From Aphodousia faecalis (GTDB taxonomy: Bacteria > Pseudomonadota > Gammaproteobacteria > Burkholderiales > Burkholderiaceae_F), in contig DVGM01000033.1 of NCBI GenBank assembly GCA_018712705.1, positions 1 to 64,000 of the forward strand: a stretch of 64,000 bases of DNA, written 5' to 3'. The first letter of the stretch is position 1, and each line of letters opens with the position of its first letter. Made by a program: the position numbers and the translations under genes. Positions 15,403 to 25,011 of the stretch are shown here, piece after piece. The notes beneath the pieces were generated by a model, which was given only the letters and a program-made list of their open reading frames with translations, searched no databases and had not been told where the DNA came from.

Positions 15403-16871
15403 CATGGGAAAAAATCAAGGTTCTTTTCTCTGTGGCCTGCCAAACTAACAAGAATGAAAACAGCAATTGATGCCAGAATGGCCGGAGTGACGGCGTGCCA
15501 GCCGCCAAGATCGGGCTTTACTAAACACGCCCATGCGTAAACACTAAGTCCGATACAAACAGCCGCCCATGCCCCTAAACGGGTTGCTTGTGCCCAAAAA
15601 AGGCCGCCAACCAAAGGGCACAAAAAAGCAATTTCCAATCCCCCGAACGCAAACATATTGATCCAGACAATAATGTCCATGGGATCTACTGCTAAAAGAA
15701 GCGAGAGCAACCCTATTGAAAAAGTACAAACTTTCGCATACCGCCTGACTGCTTCACCTTTATCGGGAATGTTGCCGTAGCGTTTTAAAAATAAGTCTTT
15801 GATAATCGCAGAAGAGGCTGCAATTAATAATGAACTAACGGTTGACATAGTGGCGGCAATCGGAGCAACAAGGGTAATACCGGCCACCCATGGATTCATA
15901 TGATGAGAAATTAAATAAGGAATCATCGCATCGGTGTTGTGGCCGAAAACGGTAGCATCCGGAATAACTCCACGGGCCAGAAAACCCAAAAGTGTCATAC
16001 CGATCATCAGCGCACCACAGACAGCCGTGCTTACCACCATGGCCAAATGCAAGTCTTCCGTTCGTCTGTAGGCCATGCAACGAACGGCTGACTGTGGCAG
16101 GGCTACCGTCGCAAAGCCCACCAGGATCCAGGATGAAAAAAGAAGAGTCCAGGGAAGCGCTCCCGAAGACGTTGGCGTAAAAAAGGCTTGTGCCTGCCCG
16201 GCGTTTGCCTCTTGAGTAATTTTTTGCATCAAAGAGGACAGACCGCCCGCCTGTCCGATGATATCGGCGGCCAACACACCCATTCCGACAAGCATCAATA
16301 GGGCACAGACAGTATCGGTTATGGCAACGGCCTTAAATCCTCCGGTGGTTGTATAAGCGATAACAACAACCCCGAAGATTAAAAGTCCTAATACATAATC
16401 GAGACCTGCAGCTTGGGAGATCAGTTGGGCTCCCCCGATAAACTGCCCCACCATCATAGCCATGAAGAAAAAAAGCAACGCAATGGATAAAAAGGCTCCC
16501 AAAGCAGGGCTTTTAAAACGAGCTATGATGACATCGATAATGGTAATAGCTCCAATTTTTCTGCTAACTAAAGATAATTTTTTCCCAAGTACTCCCAGTA
16601 CCAGAAAACCCGTGATGATTTGAGGGGCGGCAAATACTACCCAACCCAATCCGTACTGCCAAGCAAGACCGGGGCCGGAGACAAATGAGCTCACCGAACC
16701 ATAGGTGGCCACAAGCGTCATTGCCAAAACGAACCCCTTAAGAGCCCGATCGCCTAAAAAATAACTTTTTAAAAAATCAGCACCCGTTCTTTGCGGATCC
16801 GTGCGTCCGAGAAGCAACAGAGCCAAAAGAAATAGGATAAAAGGAATGAAGATGACCCAAGACGGACTCAC
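15402..16871 (-). CDS. panF: Sodium/pantothenate symporter
   Basis: 489-aa sodium:solute symporter with about 13 membrane segments. N-terminal YFLGDRALKGFVLAMTLVA, ATYGSVSSFVSGPG and AYTTTGGFKAV are typical of PanF, which imports pantothenate (vitamin B5) with Na+. The GTG start at 16871 overlaps the yhdT stop by 4 nt and has a strong ribosome-binding site (GGAGAAGGAG). The yhdT-panF pair is the same as in E. coli, which supports the specific call. Importing pantothenate would suit an auxotroph. Confidence 0.88.
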   Translation of the reverse strand: MSPSWVIFIPFILFLLALLLLGRTDPQRTGADFLKSYFLGDRALKGFVLAMTLVATYGSVSSFVSGPGLAWQYGLGWVVFAAPQIITGFLVLGVLGKKLSLVSRKIGAITIIDVIIARFKSPALGAFLSIALLFFFMAMMVGQFIGGAQLISQAAGLDYVLGLLIFGVVVIAYTTTGGFKAVAITDTVCALLMLVGMGVLAADIIGQAGGLSSLMQKITQEANAGQAQAFFTPTSSGALPWTLLFSSWILVGFATVALPQSAVRCMAYRRTEDLHLAMVVSTAVCGALMIGMTLLGFLARGVIPDATVFGHNTDAMIPYLISHHMNPWVAGITLVAPIAATMSTVSSLLIAASSAIIKDLFLKRYGNIPDKGEAVRRYAKVCTFSIGLLSLLLAVDPMDIIVWINMFAFGGLEIAFLCPLVGGLFWAQATRLGAWAAVCIGLSVYAWACLVKPDLGGWHAVTPAILASIAVFILVSLAGHREKNLDFFP

Positions 16872-17137
16872 AGCTCCTTCTCCTCTTTATGATCAAGATT
16901 GAAATTACGCAGGAAATACTTTACTAATAACCAAACAACCAATACGGATAAGAGATAGCCGCCAATACAAGAGAGCCAAAACCAAAGCGGCAAGCCCCAA
17001 CATGAATAAGCCGAATCCTGTGTCAAAAAAAGAACACCCCAGAAAAAAAGAAATAACAAAAGTGCCGCCCCAACCGTATAGAGTGCCTCTCTATGGCTTT
17101 GTTCGATAGCTTCTTTATACGTTTTGGGACTCTTCAT
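16868..17137 (-). CDS. yhdT: YhdT-family small membrane protein
   Basis: 89-aa inner-membrane protein with two hydrophobic helices (about residues 22-40 and 48-72) and a charged C-terminus. Matches YhdT (DUF997), which is nearly always next to panF and may assist it. The exact role is unknown. Overlaps panF by 4 nt and begins just after the C26 hydrolase gene ends. Confidence 0.85.
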   Translation of the reverse strand: MKSPKTYKEAIEQSHREALYTVGAALLLFLFFWGVLFLTQDSAYSCWGLPLWFWLSCIGGYLLSVLVVWLLVKYFLRNFNLDHKEEKEL

Positions 17138-17138
17138 A

Positions 17139-17852
17139 CTAGGATCTCTTTTGTGCGGCTTCGATGAAAAATTCTACTAGGCGCAGATTTTCCGGCCGTC
17201 CCTGATAGATACGCTCCGGGTGCCATTGAACAGCAACCAGAAAATCATCGCCATTGGCTTGAACCGCCTCAACAATTTGATCGGTTGAACAGCGGGCAAT
17301 CACATTCAGAGTAGGGGCAATCCGATCAACTGCTTGGTGGTGAAAACTATTGACTGTTATGACTTGCTCTGCACAGGCTTTAAAGAGATAAGACTCGCCC
17401 AATACATCCACTTCATGCATGGTCGGAGTCCCCGGCGTGACATAGCGATGTTCCGTTCGGCTGCCGACTTGATTAGGAATATCTTCTATCAATGTTCCAC
17501 CCATTGCCACGTTAATGAGCTGCATACCGCGGCAAATGCCGAAAATCGGTTTATGGGCGTTGCGGGCTGCATCAAAAAGGGCAAATTCCACCGCATCACG
17601 TACTAGAGCCGGTTTTTGACAATACTGGGGGCACCGGCTGTCAAAATAACTCGGAGCAATATCTTGACCGCCCGTAAACAAAAAGCCGTCACAACGAACG
17701 ACAGCTTCATGAATAGCTTCCGGTGAGACATTTAAAGGCAGTACCATCGGCATGCCGCCCGCATCCCAAATTAGCTCTAAATAGTTTTGCCACATCCAAC
17801 CGCAGGACTTTACATCGTCCCAAAGTGATGTCACGCCAATCAAAGGTCGCAT
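17139..17852 (-). CDS. Class I glutamine amidotransferase-like hydrolase (peptidase C26)
   Basis: 237 aa from ATG 17852; GTG 17879 (nine residues longer) is an alternative, having AAAGGGG before it. Related to PuuD gamma-glutamyl-GABA hydrolase. The nucleophile lies in FGICRGMQLINVAMGG and the His-Glu pair in VQWHPERIYQG. N-terminal RPLIGVTS fits the family. Substrates in relatives include gamma-glutamyl-GABA and gamma-glutamyl amines. The neighbouring M20 peptidase suggests a role in breaking down small gamma-glutamyl or dipeptide compounds, but this is inferred. Confidence 0.83.
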   Translation of the reverse strand: MRPLIGVTSLWDDVKSCGWMWQNYLELIWDAGGMPMVLPLNVSPEAIHEAVVRCDGFLFTGGQDIAPSYFDSRCPQYCQKPALVRDAVEFALFDAARNAHKPIFGICRGMQLINVAMGGTLIEDIPNQVGSRTEHRYVTPGTPTMHEVDVLGESYLFKACAEQVITVNSFHHQAVDRIAPTLNVIARCSTDQIVEAVQANGDDFLVAVQWHPERIYQGRPENLRLVEFFIEAAQKRS

Positions 17853-17881
17853 AAAAAAACTCAAATGCAGAAACGCCACAT

Positions 17882-17912
17882 CCCCTTTGGATTTTTCGCC
17901 AACCCAAAGGGG
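17882..17912 (-). other. Intercistronic hairpin upstream of the C26 hydrolase
   Basis: Perfect 9-bp stem CCCCTTTGG / CCAAAGGGG with a 13-nt loop. On the minus strand the second arm is the purine-rich AAAGGGG just before GTG 17879. If that GTG is the real start, the hairpin would hide its ribosome-binding site. Confidence 0.5.
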
Positions 17913-17947
17913 GTTAATTTCCGATAGTATATTCGGTTTGATAACGA

Positions 17948-19213
17948 TTAGAGTTTCTTAGGTAACAACGGTTCTTCGTCTTCGACGCCAACCAAACTCA
18001 AAGCTGCCAAAGTCAGCAACTGCGGGCCTAAATGGGTGTCAATCATTTCGAAGAATTCTTTCACATTGTGCGCATTTTCAGCGTGTCCACCTGAGCACAA
18101 GCAAGTCGACGGAATATTTTCGCTCATCGGCGCATTAGCATCCGTTGAAGAGCGGCCATATTGAGTCAACTCAATACCCAACACTTTCTGCGCGCTGCGG
18201 GCAACTTGAAGCACGGGGCAATCATGCGGACGGGTACCGGCAGGACGGTCGCCGATTGCCGTTTTTGTTACCTTAAGGATGCGTTCCGGATCGGTAATTG
18301 TCCAAGACGCGTTTTCTTCTGCGACAGCTTCATCGAACTTCGAAAGAATTTCCGCTTCCAAAGCCAAAAGACATTGGTTGTCAAAGCTTCTCATGTCAAT
18401 TTCGACTTCGCAGTGAGCGGCGATGGAATTAACAGTCGTCCCACCTTTAATCGTTCCAACCGTCCAGGTTGTTTTCGGATCAGCAGCCGGACGCAAATCA
18501 GCAAACTTTTCAATAGCACGAGCCATGGCGTGAATAGCGCTCGGCGTCTTTCCATATTCAGCGAAGCTGTGGCCGCCCAAGCCGTCAATGCTCACGCGCC
18601 AGCGATGAGAACCCGTAGCTCCGTAGAGCACACGACCCACATCAGTGGAGTCCACCGCGATAAAGCCGTCAATCTTATTGTTTTTGACCAAATGTTTAGA
18701 ACCGCGAATGTCACCGTTGCCTTCTTCACCAACAGTACCCACGAACCAAATATCACCTTTTGTCTGGATGTTGGCTTCTTCAAGACCTCTTAAAACCTGC
18801 AAAATGGCACGAAGGCCGGAGCAATTGTCACCGATGCCGGGAGCCGAATAACGAATACCGTCTTTTTTCACCGTCACATCCGTATCGATGGAAAAAACGG
18901 AGTCCATATGTGCGCCCAAAACCAAAATCGGGCCGCCTTCCACAGTGCCTTTTCGAACACCGATGACATTGCCGATTTCATCCATCTTCACATCAGTCAA
19001 ACCATAGGCCTTCATGCGTTCAAGAACGGATTGCGCACGCTTTTCTTCCATAAAGGTCGGCGCGGGAATTTCACAGAGTTCTACCTGTTCATCCATTGCT
19101 CGCTGAACATCACGCTTGGCGATTTGAAGTGCTTTTTGAACTTTTTCTAATTGAGCAACTTTTTGTACCTGAGAGAAAACCGCTTCGCTTAATGCAGGAA
19201 GTTCTTTAGCCAT
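17948..19213 (-). CDS. M20-family zinc metallopeptidase
   Basis: 421-aa cytosolic metallopeptidase. ATG 19213 has a near-perfect ribosome site (TTGGAGG). Zinc ligands of the M20 fold are visible: AHMDSV, GIGDNCSG (bridging Asp), GEEGNGDIRG (catalytic Glu pair), VDSTDVG, and the C-terminal GGHAENAHNV. The dimerisation domain lies in between (SIDGLGGHSFAEYG). It resembles peptidase T or M20 dipeptidases without a signal peptide. It probably cleaves di- or tripeptides taken up from the host gut. Confidence 0.88.
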   Translation of the reverse strand: MAKELPALSEAVFSQVQKVAQLEKVQKALQIAKRDVQRAMDEQVELCEIPAPTFMEEKRAQSVLERMKAYGLTDVKMDEIGNVIGVRKGTVEGGPILVLGAHMDSVFSIDTDVTVKKDGIRYSAPGIGDNCSGLRAILQVLRGLEEANIQTKGDIWFVGTVGEEGNGDIRGSKHLVKNNKIDGFIAVDSTDVGRVLYGATGSHRWRVSIDGLGGHSFAEYGKTPSAIHAMARAIEKFADLRPAADPKTTWTVGTIKGGTTVNSIAAHCEVEIDMRSFDNQCLLALEAEILSKFDEAVAEENASWTITDPERILKVTKTAIGDRPAGTRPHDCPVLQVARSAQKVLGIELTQYGRSSTDANAPMSENIPSTCLCSGGHAENAHNVKEFFEMIDTHLGPQLLTLAALSLVGVEDEEPLLPKKL

Positions 19214-19359
19214 ATATCCTCCAAAAGATTGCAACCATCCCTTCCTTTTAATCCATTGAGTATGGAAAGGATGTCAGAAGCTGTGACCTATTTCTACTAA
19301 GTCACCGAACGGGATCAATTGTAAGGACTGTGAGTGTTAAGAGAAAATTAAATCTTGCC

Positions 19360-19875
19360 TTAATCCGAAGAGAGGCAACTTTCTTCGGCTGAAAGCCTCA
19401 AAATAACTTCGCGAGCAATTTTTTCACAATCTTTAATATGTTCTCGCCCCAAATAACGCAAAGCCGTGAACCCTAAAGCCGCCGCACTAATTTGCCCCAC
19501 AACCGGCACCCATTTAGCGGCTTGCTTGCTTCCTAATTTAATGCCGACACTTTTCAAAACAGAAATGGCTAATTGGGCTGTAATGACTTTACCGGCCAAA
19601 ACGGTGCCCGCCCAACTGATTGCCTGGTAAGCCAGAATTCTTCTTTGACTAGGCAAACGATCAATTTGTTCAGGAGTCAGACCAAATTCCCAGTTGATAT
19701 GGTCAATCATTTTGATCATAACGGAGACATCCACCAACATATCCACTCCCGGGATCGGGACAAAAGTTGCTCCGGCACTCATCAGTGCCTGGCGATCAAC
19801 GTGTCGTCTGGCACGCAATACGGCAGCCCGGATTCTGTCTTCATTGGTCGGAATAAGCGGAAGATTCTTTGTCAT
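19360..19875 (-). CDS. DUF697-like hypothetical membrane-associated protein
   Basis: 171 aa with no signal peptide. A hydrophobic segment GATFVPIPGVDMLVDVSVMI (about residues 35-54) and a second one (ISAAALGFTALRYLG) resemble the DUF697 domain found in YcjF-like and GTPase-associated proteins. There are many small residues and amphipathic helices. Function unknown. It is divergent from hemA with 77 nt between the starts. No clear ribosome-binding site precedes the ATG. Confidence 0.55.
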   Translation of the reverse strand: MTKNLPLIPTNEDRIRAAVLRARRHVDRQALMSAGATFVPIPGVDMLVDVSVMIKMIDHINWEFGLTPEQIDRLPSQRRILAYQAISWAGTVLAGKVITAQLAISVLKSVGIKLGSKQAAKWVPVVGQISAAALGFTALRYLGREHIKDCEKIAREVILRLSAEESCLSSD

Positions 19876-19952
19876 AAGGAAAAATTAATCGATACGCTAT
19901 ACACTTACGCTTCTGTTTGGATTTTAGGGAAAGTTTTTCCCTTTTTCTTTTC

Positions 19953-21242
19953 ATGCACTTACTGGCCTTAGGTTTAAATCACACGACCGCTCCGCTTGCT
20001 ATTCGCGAACGGGTTGCATTCGGTCCCGAGGAAACTGCCGAGACAATCGGCAGGGTCTTGTCGCGCCTGTCGGGTGAGGAGTCCGGCCATATTACCGAAG
20101 CGTTGATTCTGTCTACCTGCAACCGCACAGAACTTTACTGCGCGGCTGAAGATCCAGACTTAGCCATCGGCGCGCTCGAAGCCTTCTTGGCTGAAGAGAA
20201 AAATCTGTCCATATCTGAACTCACCCCCCACACATATGCTTTGACAGACTTAGAAGTGGTTGAGCACGCGTTTTGTGTAGCTAGCGGCCTTGATTCAATG
20301 GTTCTGGGTGAAACACAAATCGTCGGTCAAATGAAAAAGGCTGAAAAAGCCGCTCGAAAGGCCCAAGGTTTAGGGCTGATGCTCAACACCCTTTTTCAAA
20401 GAACGTTCACTGTTGCCAAAGAAGTTCGTACAGCAACGGAAATCGGAGCACATACGGTCTCCATGTCGGCTGCCGCCGTTCGATTGGCTAACCGCCTCTT
20501 TGGTGAATTACACGACTTAAACGTTCTTTTTGTGGGGGCCGGAGAAATGATTGAATTGTGCGCCGCCCATTTCAATGGCCAAGCCCCGAAGTCAATGACG
20601 ATTGCCAATCGCTCGCTTGACCGTGGAGAAGCGCTCGCAGCTCGTTTTAGCGCACAATGCATGAAATTGGCGGACTTACCTCAGCAGATTTCACGCTTTG
20701 ACATCATTGTCTCTTGCACAGCCAGCGCTCTTCCCATTATCGGCTTAGGCATGATTGAGCGAGCCATTCGTGAACGCCATCACAAACCGATATTCATCGT
20801 TGACTTAGCCGTACCGCGTGACGTTGAAGAGGAAGTCGCCAGGTTAGATGACGTTTATGTCTACACTGTGGATGATCTCGGTAAAGTGGTTCAGAGCGGC
20901 AAAGCTGAACGTTTGGCCGCCGTGGATGAAAGCCGACACATCATTGCGCAGCGTGTCAAAGATTTTTCTGATTGGCTGCAATGGCGCAACAGCGTTCCTA
21001 CCATTGAAATGATGATTGAGCGCGCAAGCGACTTGTCCGAAACCTGCATTGAGCGCGCCAAGCACAGCATCAAAAACGGCAATGATGTTGATGCTGCCTT
21101 AAAACGTATGGCTCACGACATTACTCATAAGCTCATTCATGATAACTTGGCTTTGCTCAAAGATACCGAGCACCTCTCTACCGCTGAACGCCAACATCTT
21201 GAAGCGTGTTTTAAGCGCTTTTATCTTGAGCGAAAACGTTAG
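19953..21242 (+). CDS. hemA: Glutamyl-tRNA reductase
   Basis: First enzyme of the C5 tetrapyrrole pathway: reduces Glu-tRNA(Glu) to glutamate-1-semialdehyde. 430 aa from ATG 19953, where MHLLALGLNHTTAP fits the family. Nucleophile Cys56 in STCNRTELYC, the LDSMVLGETQIVGQ motif, an NADPH-binding domain (FVGAGEM) and a helical dimerisation end are intact. hemA-prfA-prmC is a common proteobacterial order; hemB lies at 62.9 kb. Confidence 0.96.
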   Translation: MHLLALGLNHTTAPLAIRERVAFGPEETAETIGRVLSRLSGEESGHITEALILSTCNRTELYCAAEDPDLAIGALEAFLAEEKNLSISELTPHTYALTDLEVVEHAFCVASGLDSMVLGETQIVGQMKKAEKAARKAQGLGLMLNTLFQRTFTVAKEVRTATEIGAHTVSMSAAAVRLANRLFGELHDLNVLFVGAGEMIELCAAHFNGQAPKSMTIANRSLDRGEALAARFSAQCMKLADLPQQISRFDIIVSCTASALPIIGLGMIERAIRERHHKPIFIVDLAVPRDVEEEVARLDDVYVYTVDDLGKVVQSGKAERLAAVDESRHIIAQRVKDFSDWLQWRNSVPTIEMMIERASDLSETCIERAKHSIKNGNDVDAALKRMAHDITHKLIHDNLALLKDTEHLSTAERQHLEACFKRFYLERKR

Positions 21243-21339
21243 CGGCGTTCAACGTTTTGCCCCTTTTTTCGGACTGCCTTAATATTGCGCCGTCCAACAG
21301 TATTTTCTTTGAATCGAATTTAATCTTAGGAGACTGCCC

Positions 21340-22416
21340 GTGAAAGAGTCGATGCGCAGTAAACTCAAACAAATCGCTAGACGCCTGGAAGAAATTGATG
21401 CCATGCTGGCTTCGCCCGATGTCACCAACGACATGAATCGTTTCCGCGATCTGTCACGCGAACGGGCTGAAATCGAGCCGGTTGTGTTAAAACTCAAGGA
21501 ATACGAATCCACCGAAGCCGACATGGAAGCCGCTCGCGAAATGCTTGAGGATCCGGAATCAGCCGATTTTGCCCAAGAAGAAATTGATAATGGCAAAAAA
21601 CATTTGGAAGCTCTTGAAAAAGACCTCCAGATCATGCTCCTGCCGCGCGATCCCAACGACAGTAAGAACATTTATTTGGAAATCCGCGCTGGTACCGGTG
21701 GCGATGAATCGGCACTCTTTGCCGGCGATCTTCTTCGCATGTACACCCGCTATGCTGAACGCCAAGGCTGGAGCACGGAAATTGTTTCCGCTTCAGAAAG
21801 TGATTTGGGCGGTTATAAGGAAGTGATTGTTCGCGTGATCGGTGATGGAGCTTATTCCAAACTCAAGTTTGAAAGCGGTGGCCACCGCGTGCAACGCGTT
21901 CCAGAAACCGAAAGTCAAGGACGAGTTCATACGTCTGCCTGTACTGTTGCCGTGTTGCCGGAACTAGATGAAATCGGAGAAGTAGAAATTAATCCGGCCG
22001 ACCTTCGCATTGACGTCTATCGTGCTTCTGGAGCCGGCGGTCAACACGTTCAGAAAACAAACTCGGCCGTGCGTATTACCCACATCCCAACCGGCACCGT
22101 TGTGGAGTGTCAGGATGAACGAAGCCAACACGAGAACAAGGCTCGTGCCATGAGTGTCCTCATCTCGCGTATTACAGCTAATGAAATTGCCAAACAGCAG
22201 GCTCAAGAGGCTAGTACCCGCAAGAGTCTTGTCGGATCCGGCGACCGCAGTGAACGCATTCGAACCTACAACTATCCGCAAGGACGTGTGACGGATCACC
22301 GCATCAACCTCACACTTTACAAACTTGATTTCATCATGGATGGTGATTTGGAAGAAATCATCACCGCTTTGACCACAGAGCACCAAATTGAGCAATTGGC
22401 CAATTTAGGTGAATAA
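21340..22416 (+). CDS. prfA: Peptide chain release factor 1
   Basis: 358-aa release factor that ends translation at UAA and UAG. GTG 21340 is preferred over ATG 21352 because AGGAG lies 7 nt upstream of it. The GGQ motif is at residues 233-235 (GAGGQHVQK), and the stop-codon recognition PxT motif reads RVPETESQGR. Intact RF1 argues that TAA and TAG are read as stops in this organism. The following prmC starts 3 nt after the stop codon and methylates the GGQ glutamine. Confidence 0.97.
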   Translation: MKESMRSKLKQIARRLEEIDAMLASPDVTNDMNRFRDLSRERAEIEPVVLKLKEYESTEADMEAAREMLEDPESADFAQEEIDNGKKHLEALEKDLQIMLLPRDPNDSKNIYLEIRAGTGGDESALFAGDLLRMYTRYAERQGWSTEIVSASESDLGGYKEVIVRVIGDGAYSKLKFESGGHRVQRVPETESQGRVHTSACTVAVLPELDEIGEVEINPADLRIDVYRASGAGGQHVQKTNSAVRITHIPTGTVVECQDERSQHENKARAMSVLISRITANEIAKQQAQEASTRKSLVGSGDRSERIRTYNYPQGRVTDHRINLTLYKLDFIMDGDLEEIITALTTEHQIEQLANLGE

Positions 22417-22419
22417 TCC

Positions 22420-23238
22420 ATGCCGACGGTAAGCGAAGCTTGGCAAAACGCCTCAAAACTCATTGATCGTTTTGAGGCGAAGCTTCTTCTTGCCTCTTGC
22501 TTAGGTGTCACACGCACCTATCTCATTACTCACGACAAAGATGCTTTAACGGAAAGCGTTCTTAATCACTATAAAAAGTGCGTGCAAGAACGGGCCAAGG
22601 GGGTTCCCGTTCCATACATTCTCGGTAAACAAGAATTTTATGGACGCCCCTTTAAAGTCACGCCGGCTGTCTTGATTCCAAGACCCGATACGGAAACCAT
22701 CGTTGAATTTGTTCTCGCTCAATGCCCTATTGATTCTGAGCTCTCTGTACTGGATATGGGAACAGGATCAGGCTGTATTGCCATTACCCTGGCACTCGAA
22801 AATTCCAACTTAAATGTAAACGCTACGGATGTCAGCCCCGCGGCACTTGAGATTGCCGAGACAAATGCGAAAAATCTCGGTGCCGATATCCATTTTTATT
22901 GTGGCAGTTGGTTTGAAGCCATTCCTGCCTCACTGCGATATGACATCATTGTGAGCAATCCCCCATACATCCATCGAGAAGATGAACATTTGAAAAATTT
23001 GGGTTATGAACCCATTGGCGCACTCACCGATGGTTTTGACGGTCTGACGCATATTGATCACATCATTAAAAATGCCCCTTCTTTTTTAAAGAAAAATGGC
23101 TTGCTCGCTTTCGAGCACGGTTGGGATCAAGGTAAAAGTGTTCGAACATTATTTAAAAAACATTCCCTTTGGAAAGACATCCAAACCATTCAAGATTTAG
23201 GCGGCAACGATAGGGTTACTGCTGCCCGCCTTTTCTAA
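22420..23238 (+). CDS. prmC: Release factor glutamine N5-methyltransferase
   Basis: 272-aa SAM-dependent enzyme that methylates the GGQ glutamine of RF1 and RF2. SAM-binding motif VLDMGTGSGCIAI and catalytic NPPY (N180) in VSNPPYIH are intact. An N-terminal helical domain precedes them. Coupled to prfA (3-nt gap), as in most proteobacteria. Confidence 0.96.
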   Translation: MPTVSEAWQNASKLIDRFEAKLLLASCLGVTRTYLITHDKDALTESVLNHYKKCVQERAKGVPVPYILGKQEFYGRPFKVTPAVLIPRPDTETIVEFVLAQCPIDSELSVLDMGTGSGCIAITLALENSNLNVNATDVSPAALEIAETNAKNLGADIHFYCGSWFEAIPASLRYDIIVSNPPYIHREDEHLKNLGYEPIGALTDGFDGLTHIDHIIKNAPSFLKKNGLLAFEHGWDQGKSVRTLFKKHSLWKDIQTIQDLGGNDRVTAARLF

Positions 23239-23390
23239 ATACACATCGTTTTTCATCGAATCGTCATCTTTTCATCGCAATTTTGAAACATTGCGATATC
23301 AAAATAGCTCCCCAAGATAGCTGTCCTTAATTACCGCCGGTGGTTTTGTTTGTACCGGCATCAATTGACTTTCTTGTGATGGAGTTTTTC

Positions 23391-24944
23391 ATGACTGTGT
23401 TTCGCAAAACACTTCTTGCCTCAATGTTGATTTCATGCGGCTTAATGTCTCAAGCCGCCTTGGCAAGTGCCGAACATATGGTCGTTGCTGTCCAGCAACT
23501 TCCGCCTACTGTTGAACCTCAAGGCGTTAACAATAATGCCATTGATCGTGTTGTTGCTTCCATTTACGAAACGCTAATTTATGCCGATACGCATACCGGT
23601 GAAATGAAACCGGGCTTGGCAGAATCCTGGAAACGTATTTCCCCGGAAACAGTTGAATTCAAGTTACGCAAAGGCGTGAAGTTCCACGACGGTACGGACT
23701 TTACTGCCGATGATGTTGTTTTCAGTTTTGGTCCTGAACGCTTCTCCGGTAAAAAAGCGCCCGGACGCCCTGCCGCCTGGGAATTTTTGGGTGGTCTAAA
23801 AGAAGTTAAGAAAGTTGATGACTACACGGTTCGTATAACGATGAAAGCCGCCGATCCTTTAATCGAGCGTCGCTTCTCTGCCCGTATGTCTGAAATTATC
23901 TCTGAAGACGGCTACAAGAAGGCCGGTTCTTGGGAAAATTGGGTCAAACATCCGATCGGCACCGGTCCCTATCAGATTTCATCCTTTAAGACTGGCAACC
24001 GCCTTGATCTCGTTCGTTTCGACGGTTATTGGAACAAGAAGGCTCCCGCTAGCAAGTTGAGTTTCGTTGAAGTGCCGGAATTGTCCGCTCGTGTGGCCGG
24101 TCTTCGTTCCGGAGAATTTGATCTTATCACCGAAGTACCGCCCGACCAGATCAAACCTCTATCCTCTGACGGTAAAGTTGAGGTGGTCGGTGGCCCAATC
24201 GATAACATCTACGGTTTAGTTTTCGATAGCCGCTCTTCTAAGGTCATGCAAAGCAAGGAATTGCGTCAGGCTTTCTTGCATGCCATTGACCGAGACCTCC
24301 TGGTTAACGCCTTGTTCGCTGGCAAGACCGTAACAGCCAATAGCTTCCAATCAAAGACTTTCGGTGATTTGTACATCCCCGAAATGAACCAAAACCTCTA
24401 TGACCCCGAAAAAGCTAAGGCTCTGATCAAAGCTTCCGGTTATAAAGGAGAGCCTATTGTCTGGCGAATTCAGGCCGGTTACTACACTCTTGAAATGACT
24501 GTTTCCCAGGCCATCGCTTCCATGTTAAAGGCTGTTGGCTTAAATATTGAAATTCAGGTGAAGGAAAACTGGACGCAGGTGGAAGCCGCTGGCGCTGACC
24601 GCATGATTAATAATGCAAGCTTCTCAGCCTACTTCCCAGATCCCGCTTCTCAATTATGGCGTCGTCTCAAGCCGGGTACGTCTTGGGACTCGATGGGCTA
24701 CATCGACACGACAAGCGCCGATTACAAGGTTTTTGCTGAAAACGGCAAGATTTTGGAAACCTCTATTGATCCGGCCAAACGTAAGGCGGCTTGGATCAAG
24801 ATGCTTCAAGCCTTCGCCAATGATCCTCAAGCCTGCCCGCTTTATGCCTTGCCGATGATTTATGGCAAGCAAAAGAGCGTCCATTGGACGCCTGGCACTG
24901 AAGGACGTCTGTACTTAAACGCTGACAATCTGTCGTTTAAGTAA
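23391..24944 (+). CDS. Peptide-type ABC transporter substrate-binding protein
   Basis: 517-aa periplasmic binding protein of the SBP_bac_5 (DppA/OppA/NikA) family. ATG 23391 follows GGAG and begins a signal peptide ending near QAALASA. The family motif LAESWKRISPETVEFKLR and VKFHDGTDFTADDVVFSF is plain. The ligand may be a peptide or another small polar solute. It is the first gene of a run ending with serB. Codon bias is strong, and a hairpin follows, consistent with production in excess over the membrane parts. Confidence 0.9.
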   Translation: MTVFRKTLLASMLISCGLMSQAALASAEHMVVAVQQLPPTVEPQGVNNNAIDRVVASIYETLIYADTHTGEMKPGLAESWKRISPETVEFKLRKGVKFHDGTDFTADDVVFSFGPERFSGKKAPGRPAAWEFLGGLKEVKKVDDYTVRITMKAADPLIERRFSARMSEIISEDGYKKAGSWENWVKHPIGTGPYQISSFKTGNRLDLVRFDGYWNKKAPASKLSFVEVPELSARVAGLRSGEFDLITEVPPDQIKPLSSDGKVEVVGGPIDNIYGLVFDSRSSKVMQSKELRQAFLHAIDRDLLVNALFAGKTVTANSFQSKTFGDLYIPEMNQNLYDPEKAKALIKASGYKGEPIVWRIQAGYYTLEMTVSQAIASMLKAVGLNIEIQVKENWTQVEAAGADRMINNASFSAYFPDPASQLWRRLKPGTSWDSMGYIDTTSADYKVFAENGKILETSIDPAKRKAAWIKMLQAFANDPQACPLYALPMIYGKQKSVHWTPGTEGRLYLNADNLSFK

Positions 24945-24959
24945 TTTTTCAATAATTCT

Positions 24960-24993
24960 CCCGCTCCTTGGCCTAAGGCAAAGGGGCGGGTTT
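24960..24993 (+). other. Hairpin after the binding-protein gene
   Basis: CCCGCTCC pairs with GGGGCGGG (one G-U), with an inner GCC/GGC pair; only three T follow. It lies 19 nt before the ATPase gene. Likely an mRNA-stabilising or attenuating element that lifts binding-protein level. Confidence 0.6.
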
Positions 24994-25011
24994 CGCATCT
25001 AAATAAATCAC

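Noticed and set aside
18161..18793. 210-codon plus-strand open frame inside the M20 peptidase gene
   Set aside because: Antisense shadow; the M20 frame has all zinc ligands.
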